Positions 44,049 to 56,220 of a DNA stretch of 64,000 bases are shown piece after piece. Below the pieces are notes generated by a model that saw only the letters and a program-made list of their open reading frames with translations, searched no databases and was not told the origin of the DNA. Both the position numbers and the translations under genes were made by a program. The stretch lies in assembly GCF_003731635.1 (NCBI RefSeq), contig NZ_RCUA01000073.1, positions 6,232 to 70,231 of the forward strand, given 5' to 3'. The DNA comes from Marisediminitalea oceani. GTDB taxonomy: Bacteria > Pseudomonadota > Gammaproteobacteria > Enterobacterales > Alteromonadaceae. Within the stretch, counting starts at the first letter, position 1. Each line of letters begins with the position of its first letter.

Positions 44049-44762
44049 ATGCAAGTGGATGCAATAAAAGTTCGCCGTCTGTATCTGGAAGTTGCGACCC
44101 AGATAGAGCAACAAATTCAGAACGGGCAAATTCGCCCGGGAGAACGCTTGCCTTCCGAACGGGATCTGGCCAGTCGCTTTGAAGTGAGCCGACCTACCAT
44201 TCGCGAAGCCATGATTGCACTGGAGATAGCAGGTTTGGTAGAAATCAAAACCGGCTCGGGCATCTATGTTCTGGCCCAGACGGAAACACTCGTCCCTCGC
44301 AGCCTTGATGATGTTCCGGGCCCTTTTGAAGTACTCGAAGCGCGCCTGTTGATAGAGCCTCAGGCTGCCAGCCTAGCTGCCGCCCGGATCAGCAAAGCCC
44401 AGTTAAAAAGCATCGAACAAGCCGTGCAGATCATGGGCGATGCCAACTCATCAGAACACCAAAAAGAGCAGGCTGATGAACTATTTCATGTCACCATCGC
44501 CCAGGCCACCGATAACAGTGCCCTGGCATCAACGATAAAATGGTTGTGGGAACTCAGAAATCAGTCTGCACTCAGCTCACGCTTCCACCAGCGCGTACGG
44601 GAGCTGGGCGTGCAACCCTATGTGGAAGAGCACCGCAAAATTCTCAATGCGCTGAAACTCCGCGACCCAGAACGCGCCAGAAATGCCATGCATTATCATA
44701 TTTCTAATGCCATCGAGCAGGATATGTCAGTGCTAGAACTGAATGACAGCGAAATTGGCTAG
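44049..44762 (+). CDS. uxuR: UxuR/ExuR-like GntR-family regulator of uronate metabolism
   Basis: A 237-aa FadR-subfamily GntR regulator: winged HTH (IRPGERLPSERDLASRFEVS, RPTIREAMIALEIAGLVEIK) and an all-helical FCD effector domain with metal-ligand residues (DELFHVTIAQ, VEEHRKILNAL, HYHI). It ends 225 bp from the convergent mannonate dehydratase gene uxuA, the enzyme regulated by UxuR in enterobacteria, so the effector is probably a uronate intermediate. The family similarity was judged by eye. The ribosome site is weak. Confidence 0.8.
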   Translation: MQVDAIKVRRLYLEVATQIEQQIQNGQIRPGERLPSERDLASRFEVSRPTIREAMIALEIAGLVEIKTGSGIYVLAQTETLVPRSLDDVPGPFEVLEARLLIEPQAASLAAARISKAQLKSIEQAVQIMGDANSSEHQKEQADELFHVTIAQATDNSALASTIKWLWELRNQSALSSRFHQRVRELGVQPYVEEHRKILNALKLRDPERARNAMHYHISNAIEQDMSVLELNDSEIG

Positions 44763-44987
44763 TCGGCACTTCCAGACTTCATTAGCGGACTTCCTTACGA
44801 TTGTACTTTTCCCGGACACCAGGTTCTGGCTCTCCGGCAACGTTGGAGTTTCAAGGCGGGCTTCAACCTATCGAATGTGATGATTTGGTAAGGCCGATTC
44901 AACTCACCCAATGCAGATTTGATATCCTATTTATATTCAATAATGCCGGTTTTAACGACCAGTCAACCAGAAATATTACTTCTTCAG

Positions 44988-46160
44988 CTAACTCCTTAGT
45001 TGCTCCAGTACGTGAATTGCACCGCGTAGTTCAGCGAGAGATTTCATCCGACCAATATAAGAATAGCCGGGCTTAACGCCTTCCTGACCCATTTCGTCTT
45101 CGAGTAAATGGCCGTGATCCGGTCGCATGGGAATAGCATAGCCCTCTGAGCCACGCTGCTGCTCCACCTCGAGCAATGCGCGGATTAGCCCTATCATGTC
45201 ATTGTCTCCATTGAGATGATCTGACTCATAAAAAGAGCCGTCGTCCTCGCGCCTCACGTTACGCAGGTGAACAAAGAATATATTGGCGCCGAATGCACGT
45301 ACCATATCCACCAGGTTATTATCTGCACGCGCCCCGTAAGAACCCGCGCACATAGTCAGGCCATTACTGGGGCTGGGCACTGCCTCCAGCAACGCTTTCG
45401 CATCTTCCGCGGTAGATACAACCCGAGGCAGACCAAATAAAGAAAATGGTGGATCGTCCGGGTGAATACATAATTTGATACCGTAGGCTTCAGCGGTAGG
45501 CATAATATCTTTGAGAAACCGGAATAAGTTTTGCCGGTACCCTTCGGTGCCAATTTCGTTAAATTGTTGAATGGCCAGCTTTATACTTTCTCTGTTGTAA
45601 GAACCCTCGCCCCCTGGCAGTCCGGCAATGATATTGTTTTCCAGCAAAGTCCGCTCGGTTTCACTCATAGCTGAAAAGCGCTCTTTCGCCCTGGTTATTT
45701 GTGCCAGTGTATAATCATTTTCTGCGCCAGGGCGCTTTAAAATCATTACGTCGTAAGCCACAAAATCTGTCATTTCAAAACGCAGCGCCTGGCTGGCATT
45801 GGGCAGCGTGTAACTTAAGTTGGTGCGCGTCCAGTCGACCACCGGCATAAAATTATAACAGATCGTATAAATGCCATTTTTACCCAGGTTAGCCAGTGAC
45901 TGCTTATAATTACTGATGTAACGCTCATAATCGCCGGTCCGGGTTTTGATGTCACTATGTAGCGGCACGCTTTCCACCACACACCATTCAAGACCAGCGT
46001 CTTTAATCATCTGATGTCGGGCTTTGATTAGATCTGCCGGCCAGACTTCGCCGGTAGGCACTTCATGTAAGGCCGTTACGATACCAGACGCCCCCGCCTG
46101 CCTGATTTTACTTAACGTAATAGTGTCATCTGGTCCGAACCAGCGCCATGTTTCCAGCAT
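44988..46160 (-). CDS. uxuA: Mannonate dehydratase
   Basis: A 390-aa enzyme that dehydrates D-mannonate to 2-keto-3-deoxygluconate in glucuronate degradation. It starts MLETWRWFGPDDTITLSKI, the invariant UxuA N-terminus, and has the metal-binding blocks KLCIHPDDPPFSLFGLPR, MCAGSYGARADN, FFVHLRNV and RPDHGHLL. Length is normal. GAGGA is placed 8 nt before the ATG. The uxuR-like regulator is downstream and convergent; uxuB, kdgK and eda are not in the window. Confidence 0.96.
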   Translation of the reverse strand: MLETWRWFGPDDTITLSKIRQAGASGIVTALHEVPTGEVWPADLIKARHQMIKDAGLEWCVVESVPLHSDIKTRTGDYERYISNYKQSLANLGKNGIYTICYNFMPVVDWTRTNLSYTLPNASQALRFEMTDFVAYDVMILKRPGAENDYTLAQITRAKERFSAMSETERTLLENNIIAGLPGGEGSYNRESIKLAIQQFNEIGTEGYRQNLFRFLKDIMPTAEAYGIKLCIHPDDPPFSLFGLPRVVSTAEDAKALLEAVPSPSNGLTMCAGSYGARADNNLVDMVRAFGANIFFVHLRNVRREDDGSFYESDHLNGDNDMIGLIRALLEVEQQRGSEGYAIPMRPDHGHLLEDEMGQEGVKPGYSYIGRMKSLAELRGAIHVLEQLRS

Positions 46161-46581
46161 AAAAGTATCCTCATGAGAGGTTTAAACAGTAACTCGACTC
46201 ACATTTGCCTCATCAGCCATAAATTTTGGTTAGGTGGCCTTACCAATATATAGAAGTAATCACAGTTTTCAACGAATAAAATTGTCATTAACACAGGAGA
46301 AATAAGCCCACAGAGGATACTGCGCTCTTAAGGCGCCGGTTTGCCGTATGGCTCCGATCGCAGCTCGGCCTGGACACAAAATCAGTGAAACCTTATGCGC
46401 GTCATGTAACTTTAACTACATATTCACTCCACAATATCGCCATTTATCTGCAACTTTATCATTTTTGAAGAGTCTGACAGTTCGTGACCGGCATGCCCTT
46501 ATACCTCGATGATCAAAGCACAATTTGATTAACAATGATGTTAATATTTAGCCAAACCATGAAATTAATGCATAGATAGAA
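46161..46581. promoter_or_regulatory. 421-bp divergent region between uxuA and the MetR-like gene
   Basis: Contains the promoters of both flanking genes. No palindrome convincing enough to call, no RNA gene and no coding frame with support. A/T-rich near the MetR-like start. Confidence 0.4.
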
Positions 46582-47484
46582 ATGATTGAACGTTTTCACC
46601 TGCAATTGCTAACAGCGGTTGATGAGTGCGGCACCCTTACGCTCGCTGCCGACAAGCTGCATCTGAGTCAGTCGGCACTGAGCCACAGCATCAAAAAGCT
46701 GGAGCAGCAGTTGGGTACTGCGGTATGGGAAAAAGACGGCCGTAAACTACGGCTCACTCAGGCTGGCCGGCAAATCCTCATCCTCGCCAAACGCCTGTTA
46801 CCCCAGTTTGAACATACTGAATTGTTACTTACCCAAATCGCTAAAGGCCAGCGCGGTTCGTTGCGAATAGGCATGGAATGTCATCCCTGTTATCAATGGC
46901 TGTTAAAAGTAGTGAGTCCTTTTCTGAAAACCTGGCCAGGCGTAGAGGTGGATGTAAAACAGGAGTTTCAGTTTGGCGGTATGGGCGCCTTATTTGATTA
47001 TGACATTGACGTGCTCGTTACCCCGGACCCCCTGTTCAAAAGCGGTGTAACCTTTATACCGGTGTTTGATTTCGAGCAGCGCCTGGTGGTAAGTCAATCA
47101 CACCCGCTGGCCACTTTGCAGCAGATAGAACCAGCGGATTTGCAACATGAAACCCTGATCACCTACCCGGTAGAACCGCAAAGACTGGATATCTTCAGTC
47201 AGTTTCTGGCACCGGCCGGATGCACCGTAAAACGCCACAGGCATATAGAGGCTACCGAGATCATGTTGCAGATGGTCAGTGCCGGGCGCGGTGTCGCAGC
47301 ATTACCGGGCTGGTTGGTTGATACTTATGCGAATTCGCTAAAACTGGTAAGTTTACGGCTGGGCCCGAAAGGGATCATGAAGCATATTTATCTGGGTATG
47401 CGTAATAATGACGTTAATATCGATTACATAGCCGACTTTGTACGTCTGGCAAAGCAAACTGAAAATCAGGTTGATAAAGGCTAA
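46582..47484 (+). CDS. MetR-like LysR-family regulator
   Basis: A 300-aa LTTR: HTH (GTLTLAADKLHLSQSALSHS, IKKLEQQLG) and an effector domain that resembles MetR: RIGMECHPCYQWL, TWPGVEVDVKQEF, LITYPVEPQRLDIFSQFL and MVSAGRGVAALPGW correspond to well-conserved MetR stretches. MetR binds homocysteine and activates methionine synthesis genes. Here no met gene is near; instead the next gene on the same strand is an uncharacterised membrane protein 93 bp away. It might be a paralogue with another ligand. Confidence 0.82.
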   Translation: MIERFHLQLLTAVDECGTLTLAADKLHLSQSALSHSIKKLEQQLGTAVWEKDGRKLRLTQAGRQILILAKRLLPQFEHTELLLTQIAKGQRGSLRIGMECHPCYQWLLKVVSPFLKTWPGVEVDVKQEFQFGGMGALFDYDIDVLVTPDPLFKSGVTFIPVFDFEQRLVVSQSHPLATLQQIEPADLQHETLITYPVEPQRLDIFSQFLAPAGCTVKRHRHIEATEIMLQMVSAGRGVAALPGWLVDTYANSLKLVSLRLGPKGIMKHIYLGMRNNDVNIDYIADFVRLAKQTENQVDKG

Positions 47485-47577
47485 ATTACGTTTAAAGCCA
47501 ACTGACAAGCGGTTATTTTTGATACACTGAATGTTCATCTTATCCGACGACTGACCCTGAAGCCATTCATCATTGCT

Positions 47578-48849
47578 ATGAAGCAGTATCATCCTACCCG
47601 TTACGCCGGCTGGCTGGCTTGTTTTACCCTGCTGACCTATCTGCTGTCAGTGGCAGGCCTGCTGTCTGCTGATGTCGCTACAGTCTTGGCGTGGCTTACC
47701 CTGTTTACGATGTTACCCGCTGTCAAAGCGTCGGCCAGAAAGCAGTCTGTTGTATTGTTTTTACTGGGCGTAACGGGCCTGGCTACCGGCTATTGGCTGG
47801 GCGCGGAAATTAGCTGGCGAAGCGTGTTCGCGGCCAACGTACCGCTGTTAACCATGTTTGTAGCCATTACGTTCTTGTCTCTAACCAATGCGCCAGACAG
47901 TGACGAACGTTTACCCACTGGCAACAAAGCGGCAGCCGTCACTGCATTTGGCACCACGTTACTCGGTGCTGTCATCAACATGTCAGTGATTTTTGTGTTT
48001 GGTGACAGGCTAAAGCGCGGTGGTAAATTAACCGATGCCCAGCAAATTGTTCTGGCGCGCTGTTTTACCGCAGCGGCCTGGTGGTCACCGTTTTTCATTG
48101 CCACCGGTGTAGCATTGATGTATGCACCCGGCATGGCATGGAAAGCCACGGTGGCACCCGGGGCAATCATGGCACTGTTGGGGATTGGCTATACGCTGGT
48201 GGATGTACATCGCAGGTCCACAGCGCCTTTTGAAGGTTACCCTCTTAAAACTGAAAGCCTGATAATTCCAGTGTTAATGGCAATAGCCGTACTGATACTG
48301 CACCATTTTTTCCCGCAGATCCGGATTATGATCCTTATTAGTTTATTGTCGGTGCTCGGCGCTTTGCTGTTTATGCAGGAACGTCCGCGATGGCTAACGT
48401 TAAAAGACTTTGTGGATAACCGGTTGCACAGTGCGGGCCCGCAATTTGCGCTTTTTCTTGCTGCCGGAGTGTTTTCGGCCGGCATTAAAGCCATGATAGC
48501 GCTGTATCCTAATCTTATAGATCTGCACCAGTTCAGCTTTGATGCCAGTATGTTTGCTGTCGGTCTGGCACTGATGATCATTGCCGGACTGCTTGGCGTG
48601 CACCCGGTGATCAGTATTGCGGTAGTCAGCCCGGTACTCCTGCCGTTAAACCCTAACACCACCAGTCTGGGCTTTATGTTTCTTTCCACCTGGGCCATAT
48701 CCACCGGCTCAGGGCCTTTGTCGGGAATAGGCCTTATTCTTACCGGCCGTTACGGCGCTTCCTCGCGGCGAATCATCGCTAATAACTGGCATTACATTAT
48801 CACCATGTGGGCACTTGCCTGCCTGGTGAATGCCGTATTACTAGCGTAA
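47578..48849 (+). CDS. Polytopic membrane protein, possibly an ion-transporter-superfamily carrier
   Basis: A 423-aa protein with 11-12 hydrophobic helices and small loops. Features are SLTNAPDSDERLPTGNKAAA in a loop near residue 105, CFTAAAWWSPFFIATGVALM near 165, GLLGVHPVISIAVVSPVLLP near 350 and STGSGPLSGIGLILTGRYG near 390. The VHP..S..VVSPVLLP segment recalls the re-entrant halves of SLC13/ArsB-type transporters, but I cannot name a family. It is 93 bp downstream of a MetR-like regulator and may be controlled by it. Confidence 0.75.
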   Translation: MKQYHPTRYAGWLACFTLLTYLLSVAGLLSADVATVLAWLTLFTMLPAVKASARKQSVVLFLLGVTGLATGYWLGAEISWRSVFAANVPLLTMFVAITFLSLTNAPDSDERLPTGNKAAAVTAFGTTLLGAVINMSVIFVFGDRLKRGGKLTDAQQIVLARCFTAAAWWSPFFIATGVALMYAPGMAWKATVAPGAIMALLGIGYTLVDVHRRSTAPFEGYPLKTESLIIPVLMAIAVLILHHFFPQIRIMILISLLSVLGALLFMQERPRWLTLKDFVDNRLHSAGPQFALFLAAGVFSAGIKAMIALYPNLIDLHQFSFDASMFAVGLALMIIAGLLGVHPVISIAVVSPVLLPLNPNTTSLGFMFLSTWAISTGSGPLSGIGLILTGRYGASSRRIIANNWHYIITMWALACLVNAVLLA

Positions 48850-48931
48850 TTTAGCGATATTGCTTCACCAGAATTTGACCCTGCCTTAAGTATCTTTGCA
48901 ACACACTTTATTGCAACACTTAAGGAAACCC

Positions 48932-49534
48932 ATGAAAAAACACACTATTGCAGCCACTCTGATGGCTTTTTCATCACTGTGCAGCACAGCAGTACAGGCT
49001 GATAACCTGGATTACGACTTCGTACAACTCGGTTATGCCGCTGGCGATTATGCCGACATCGCACCATTTGACTTAAAAGGCCCTGAATTTGAAGCCAGTT
49101 ACGAAGTTGGCCACAACTTATTTATTACCGGTAAATACCGCAGTGCCGACGACAAAATAAGTCAGTACACGCTGGATGAAACCAACTGGCAGGCCGGCGC
49201 CGGCTATTACTACAACTTTCGCCAGGACACCGTTTTTGATGCCAGACTGTATTATGGTGAAATCGACTTCAAGCTCTCAGACAGCGAGGATTCAGCCAAA
49301 GACGGTACGCATTTTTTCAGCCTTGCCGGAAATGTACGTCATCAGCTAACCGATGCCGTTGAATTATTTGGCGGACTGGAAGTACAAAAATGGCACAAAG
49401 GCTCAAACCAGAAAGCGTACCGACTAGGCGCTCAGTACGCTTTCGGTGAAACTAAACAGTTCGTTCTGGGTGCAGAGTACACCAAATTCTCTGACTCTGA
49501 GTGGTGCAAGTTATTCGCCCGCTACGTTTTTTAA
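48932..49534 (+). CDS. Small outer-membrane beta-barrel protein
   Basis: A 200-aa exported protein: signal peptide ending TAVQA, then eight to ten amphipathic strands (for example YDFVQLGYAAGDY, FEASYEVGHNLFITGKYRSA, NWQAGAGYYYNFRQDTVFDA) and a C-terminal phenylalanine (KLFARYVF) recognised by the BAM machine. Function unknown. The start ATG 48932 is preceded by TAAGGA. A hairpin follows at 49541-49572. Confidence 0.82.
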   Translation: MKKHTIAATLMAFSSLCSTAVQADNLDYDFVQLGYAAGDYADIAPFDLKGPEFEASYEVGHNLFITGKYRSADDKISQYTLDETNWQAGAGYYYNFRQDTVFDARLYYGEIDFKLSDSEDSAKDGTHFFSLAGNVRHQLTDAVELFGGLEVQKWHKGSNQKAYRLGAQYAFGETKQFVLGAEYTKFSDSEWCKLFARYVF

Positions 49535-49540
49535 TCTATT

Positions 49541-49572
49541 GCAGGTCGTCTTTTTCCACCTGGGCGACCTGC
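49541..49572 (+). terminator. Hairpin after the small beta-barrel gene
   Basis: GCAGGTCG (49541-49548) pairs with CGACCTGC (49565-49572) over a 16-nt loop; a loose T-rich stretch follows. Confidence 0.5.
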
Positions 49573-49815
49573 CCTGCAACTTTGTTTTCATACTATGAAA
49601 AGTCTTCACGTTACCATTTGGCAACAGACAGCCGTTTTTGTTAAATCTGCGCGCAAATCTTCATCAATCATGAAAAAAACTCTCAATAAAACAGCAGTTA
49701 GCAGGCTTTTTTTAGCTGGCATGCAGTTTGATAAAGCATAAGTAAGTACTGATAAACGGTTGCCAGCTACACGCCGCTTGTCAGCAAATTCGATTAACAC
49801 AAAGAGGACACTGTG

Positions 49816-50394
49816 ATGAAAAAAACGATTATTGCTTTATCAACTCTGACCGCCCTGACATCTTTCGGCCTGAGCGCCCAGCAAACGCCCGACGAAATTA
49901 ACCAGTCCGGCATTTATGTGGGCGGTAACTATGGTTATCTGCGAGTCGAAGGCGAAGATGATTTCGACGATGATAAAGATGTATGGCAGGGCATCCTGGG
50001 TTACAAGTTTAATACCTGGGTAGCGGTTGAAGGTTCTTACATAGACTTTGGAGACTATGGCTCATCTCTGGCTGGCGCCGAGACCGACGGCTACACCCTG
50101 GCCCTCAAAGGGATGGTACCTGTGGCAGGTGGGTTATCAGCCTATGCCAAATTAGGTCAGCTGTGGTCGGATACTGATTACCGCCTGGCTGGCGTAACAA
50201 CCTCTGAGGACGATGAAAGCCTGTTTGTTGGCGCGGGTTTAAGCTACGCATTTTCGCCCAACCTGCTGGTTAACGCCGAATATGTGGTGTACGACACCGA
50301 ACTCGACGCAGAGGCTGCCTTCGATGACATTGACGATACTAACTTTGAAACTGACCTGAAGCAGGCCAGCATTGGTATTGAGTACCGTTTCTGA
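49816..50394 (+). CDS. OmpA-like/porin-type eight-stranded outer-membrane protein
   Basis: A 192-aa exported beta-barrel with a signal peptide (MKKTIIALSTLTALTSFGLSA). Alternating strands are GIYVGGNYGYLRVEG, WQGILGYKFNTWVAVEGSYI, FVGAGLSYAFSPNLLVNAEY, and the end is ASIGIEYRF with terminal Phe. It resembles OmpA/OmpW-type small barrels (opacity family) and lacks a peptidoglycan-binding domain. The start is ATG 49816 (AGAGGA 7 nt before); GTG at 49813 is an alternative. The stop abuts the stop of nei with no spacer. Confidence 0.85.
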   Translation: MKKTIIALSTLTALTSFGLSAQQTPDEINQSGIYVGGNYGYLRVEGEDDFDDDKDVWQGILGYKFNTWVAVEGSYIDFGDYGSSLAGAETDGYTLALKGMVPVAGGLSAYAKLGQLWSDTDYRLAGVTTSEDDESLFVGAGLSYAFSPNLLVNAEYVVYDTELDAEAAFDDIDDTNFETDLKQASIGIEYRF

Positions 50395-51249
50395 TCAAGC
50401 CGGCGAATTATTCGCCGCACTGACATTGTTGCCGCGCTGACATTGCGGGCAAAAATAGATCCTGCGGCTGCTTCGTTCAGCGCGCAGGATTGTTTCATTA
50501 CAGCGCCTGCATGACTGCCCCTCCCGGTCGAAAACCATAAACCTTTCCGCTTCATATTCAGCTGCAGAATGCTGTGCACGGACAGATGCAGAGATGGACG
50601 TAGTATAGCCTCCCGTTTCATACGAACGGTAAGTAATCTGTAACGTTTGTTCTGCCAGGTGATTGATTTGCTCATCACTCAGGTCAGCGGGCTTCTTATC
50701 AGGATGAATACCGGCAAAGAACAAGATTTCGCTGCGCAGGTAATTACCCATCCCAGCCAGAAAACTTTGGTCGAGATAAAGTGCCGCCAGGCTTCGCTTG
50801 CAAAACTGCGAACTGGTTACTCTTTGTTGTATCACTTCCGGCGTGACCGTTTGATTGAGAATATCAGGGCCAAGTTTGCGCAAAAACGGGTGTTCACTGA
50901 GTTTCTCGCTTGGCCACACACTGATATCGGATGCACTGTAAAGCAGTGCGCTATGCTCGTCGGTATGTAAGCCAAGACGAAGCGAGCGATTAGTTTCAGG
51001 CAACTCATCAAGGGGCACAATTACCCAGCGCCCATACAACTGATTGTGAGAATAAATACTCAGGTCGTTGTCGAAGTGCAGCAACATAGCTTTTCCCCGA
51101 CAGCTCACCTGTGTTACTAGCTGGCCACTCAGTTCAGACTGAAAAGGCTTCAATGACTCCAGCCCTACGGTAACTTTGTTGATTTTCTGGTTTTGTAAAA
51201 CATTAGCTAAGGCATCAGCGCTTTGGCGGATCTCTGGGCCTTCTGGCAC
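50395..51249 (-). CDS. nei: Endonuclease VIII (DNA glycosylase/AP lyase)
   Basis: A 284-aa base-excision repair enzyme for oxidised pyrimidines. The GTG start at 51249 places the catalytic Pro-Glu directly after the initiator (PEGPE). Lys53 in RGKAMLLHF is the conserved substrate-binding lysine, LDQSFLAGMGNYLRSEILF is the H2TH region, and a zinc finger (CRRC near 249 and CPQC near 269) closes the protein. GGGAAA lies before the start. It is convergent with the OmpA-like gene and its last residues directly abut that gene. Confidence 0.95.
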   Translation of the reverse strand: MPEGPEIRQSADALANVLQNQKINKVTVGLESLKPFQSELSGQLVTQVSCRGKAMLLHFDNDLSIYSHNQLYGRWVIVPLDELPETNRSLRLGLHTDEHSALLYSASDISVWPSEKLSEHPFLRKLGPDILNQTVTPEVIQQRVTSSQFCKRSLAALYLDQSFLAGMGNYLRSEILFFAGIHPDKKPADLSDEQINHLAEQTLQITYRSYETGGYTTSISASVRAQHSAAEYEAERFMVFDREGQSCRRCNETILRAERSSRRIYFCPQCQRGNNVSAANNSPA

Positions 51250-51317
51250 GGCTTATTTCCCGAAAGAGCTTTAAGATGTGCCTTATACGTGAAAGGGCAG
51301 GAATTTGGATGAAAGGT

Positions 51318-51788
51318 TCAGGCCTGCCACTGCCAGTCTTCGTGGAGCAGTCCCAGAGCCTCCACAAAGTGAAGATAGTCGGTACGCCCCATAGCCCGGG
51401 CAACCGTTTTAAACTGAGATTTTGCCTTAATACCTTTTACCTGCAACAGTTCAAGGCGTTTATCGGCATTGCCGTCAAACTGTGAATCAAGGATTTTCGC
51501 GGCTTTGCTGTGGGCATCCCAGTATTCAAGAACATACCCAATCAGCCGCTTAAAGATCCCGGGCATTCGCTTATCTTCCAACGGCCCGGCCAGACCAGCG
51601 TTAACCACCGCTTTTTGAAATGAAGACACGGTTTCTGACTGCACCGCCACCTCAAGTGCTTCCAGTACGCGCTGGATGTCTTTTAATAATTTCACATGTA
51701 CCAGACTGCCATACTCACTTCCATCGAGCATTTCTATATCAGTTAGCAGCATATCCAGATTAACCAGATGTCGTTGTGTTGTTCCCAT
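51318..51788 (-). CDS. 156-aa helical protein of unknown function
   Basis: A cytoplasmic protein with no signal peptide or membrane helix, predicted almost entirely helical (SLVHVKLLKDIQRVLEALEV, GIFKRLIGYVLEYWDAHSKA). No known motif or cysteine is seen. It is codirectional with nei and 68 bp upstream, so the two may share a transcript, but the spacing does not require it. I do not recognise the family. Confidence 0.62.
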   Translation of the reverse strand: MGTTQRHLVNLDMLLTDIEMLDGSEYGSLVHVKLLKDIQRVLEALEVAVQSETVSSFQKAVVNAGLAGPLEDKRMPGIFKRLIGYVLEYWDAHSKAAKILDSQFDGNADKRLELLQVKGIKAKSQFKTVARAMGRTDYLHFVEALGLLHEDWQWQA

Positions 51789-54447
<2,659 letters not shown>

Positions 54448-54469
54448 TCCGTCATTAATATGTAATTAA

Positions 54470-54497
54470 CAGGTGGCTTTCAGCCACCTGTTTTTTT
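54470..54497 (+). terminator. Intrinsic terminator of katG
   Basis: CAGGTGGCT and AGCCACCTG pair over TTC followed by TTTTTTT. Confidence 0.95.
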
Positions 54498-54507
54498 ATG
54501 CAACTTA

Positions 54508-54693
54508 CTATGGCAGGTATCCGGCGACTTCCAGCACCTGTCGTACCTGCCCTTCTGTAATTCCGCTTGGACAAACACCGCGATTGATCAATTCTTCACG
54601 AATCACCGATGGATCGCAGGGCGATACCACCTCGACTTCTTTTTTGATGTACTTAGCCAATTGCTGTTGTAGTTGTCGGGTTAAACAAGACAT
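54508..54693 (-). CDS. 61-aa cysteine-containing hypothetical protein
   Basis: The gene has AGAGGTATTT before the ATG at 54693. The product has Cys3, Cys26 and Cys41 (SPCDPS, GVCPSG) and is predicted helical with a small HTH-like shape (SVIREELINRGV, SGITEGQVRQVLEVAG). Function unknown; the small size and Cys spacing do not match a known family. It ends in the katG terminator region, convergent with katG. Confidence 0.6.
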   Translation of the reverse strand: MSCLTRQLQQQLAKYIKKEVEVVSPCDPSVIREELINRGVCPSGITEGQVRQVLEVAGYLP

Positions 54694-54972
54694 AAATACC
54701 TCTTATACGCTTTGCCTGAGTCAGACACCATCCAGGATTGGCGAGCCAAAAGTCACTTAATTACTGCTAGGCGACATTATGCTTCACTGCAGCATAATCC
54801 GGGCCACAGTAATATTTATCATTCGAATCAGAGATTTGGAAAAATATGGCAATCAGGCGAATAGTCAGAGTGTCAAAATATTCGACAAATGTGTCCACCA
54901 TGAAGAAAAACTGCCACGATTTTGTAGATAAAACGCTATAATCGCCAGCCTCTGCATACACTGACACTTGCT

Positions 54973-56220
54973 ATGAGCCACTCTTCACAAAAAATCGGCC
55001 GCTGGCATGGCGCTGGCTTGTTAACCACCACTCTGCTCGGTACCAGTGTGTTTATCCTGCCACAGATGACCATAGGGCTCGCCGGTCACTATGCATTATT
55101 AAGCTGGGTACTGCTTATTCTGGCCATCCTTCCGGTGGCTATGGTATTTGCCAAACTGTCCTCACAGTATCCCCATGCCGGTGGTCCGGCTTTCTTTGTG
55201 GAAAAGGTTTTTGGCGTAACCGCTGGCAGAACCATTGGGATGTTGTTTTTGTTTGTAGTGCCCATCGGGGCACCCGCCGCCATCATCATGACCTACTGGT
55301 TTATTGAAACTCTGTTGCAACTTAACGCCGCCTGGTCGCTGCCGGTGCAGCTGGCGATTGTCGGACTGCTGCTGATGCTGAACTATCGGGGCGTTCAGTT
55401 TTCTGCCACCTTACAGCTGGGCCTGACACTTATTATCACACTGGTGGTTTGCGCCCTGCTTATTGGCGGCAGCCTTATGCCAGCTCCAGCGACTCTGACT
55501 TCTTCCGCTTTTCAGCTGGACAGCACATTAGCTGCTATGGGTCTGGCGTTCTGGAGCTTTTTAGGCATTGAAGCTTTATCCCACCTGGCTAATGATTTTC
55601 GGGATCCGAAACGGGATCTGGTTCCGGCAATTATGCTTGGCACGCTGTTAGTTGGCGTTATCTATATTGGCTGCACTTATCTGCTGCTCGATGTCAGCAC
55701 AGAAAATACCCTGGCCATGGTGGCCGTGTTCGACCAGATTGTTGGCGGTAATGGTGCTTACGTGATTGGTGTACTGGGCGTTGCCGGTGGCCTGGCTACG
55801 GTGAATGTTTATACGGCCAGTTTGTCCCGGCTAACCTGGAGCCTGAGTCAGGACGGCGTGTTGCCCGCATACTTTAATACCCTTAACCGTTATGGTGTGC
55901 CGCAGCGGGCTTTGCAGGCTATTTTACTGATCATGTCGATGACGCTGATCATCACCCACTTTTCAACGCACAATCTCGAAGATTTGATTGGTTGGGTGAA
56001 TGGTGTTTTTGTGCTGATTTATCTGGCCAGTATGCTGGCCGCGCTGAAACTGCTGTCGCCAGCGCATCGTCCGCTAGTGTATTTTGGCTGCCTGTTCTGC
56101 AGCATTATCGCCCTGGGTCTGGGCAGTAAAATGCTTTATGCCCTGGCTTTATTTACCCTGTTTGCGCCCTTGCTGTGGTATCAACAGCGGCATCTCAGTT
56201 TGAAACGCCCTGGTTGTTAA
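54973..56220 (+). CDS. yjeH: YjeH-like amino-acid exporter (APC superfamily)
   Basis: A 415-aa inner-membrane protein with 11-12 helices. GLLTTTLLGTSVFILPQM corresponds to the unwound helix 1 of APC transporters, and SQYPHAGGPAFFVEKVFG, MGLAFWSFLGIEALSHLAND and RDPKRDLVPAIMLG follow the YjeH pattern, which in E. coli exports methionine and branched-chain amino acids. Identity of substrate is inferred. Its final 4 bases overlap the end of the convergent LysR gene. Confidence 0.82.
   Translation: MSHSSQKIGRWHGAGLLTTTLLGTSVFILPQMTIGLAGHYALLSWVLLILAILPVAMVFAKLSSQYPHAGGPAFFVEKVFGVTAGRTIGMLFLFVVPIGAPAAIIMTYWFIETLLQLNAAWSLPVQLAIVGLLLMLNYRGVQFSATLQLGLTLIITLVVCALLIGGSLMPAPATLTSSAFQLDSTLAAMGLAFWSFLGIEALSHLANDFRDPKRDLVPAIMLGTLLVGVIYIGCTYLLLDVSTENTLAMVAVFDQIVGGNGAYVIGVLGVAGGLATVNVYTASLSRLTWSLSQDGVLPAYFNTLNRYGVPQRALQAILLIMSMTLIITHFSTHNLEDLIGWVNGVFVLIYLASMLAALKLLSPAHRPLVYFGCLFCSIIALGLGSKMLYALALFTLFAPLLWYQQRHLSLKRPGC

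Noticed and set aside
43922..44182. 86-codon plus-strand frame overlapping the uxuR start
   Set aside because: Runs into uxuR in another frame; no family likeness and no ribosome site.
44763..44987. Possible gene remnant between uxuR and uxuA
   Set aside because: Some stretches look coding-like in composition and a CCGGA/TCCGG hairpin is present, but I could not read a family in any frame.
54767..54967. Open frame of 66 codons on the minus strand upstream of the yjeH-like gene
   Set aside because: Overlaps the expected promoter of the exporter, has no ribosome site, and the product looks like random translation of A/T-rich DNA.
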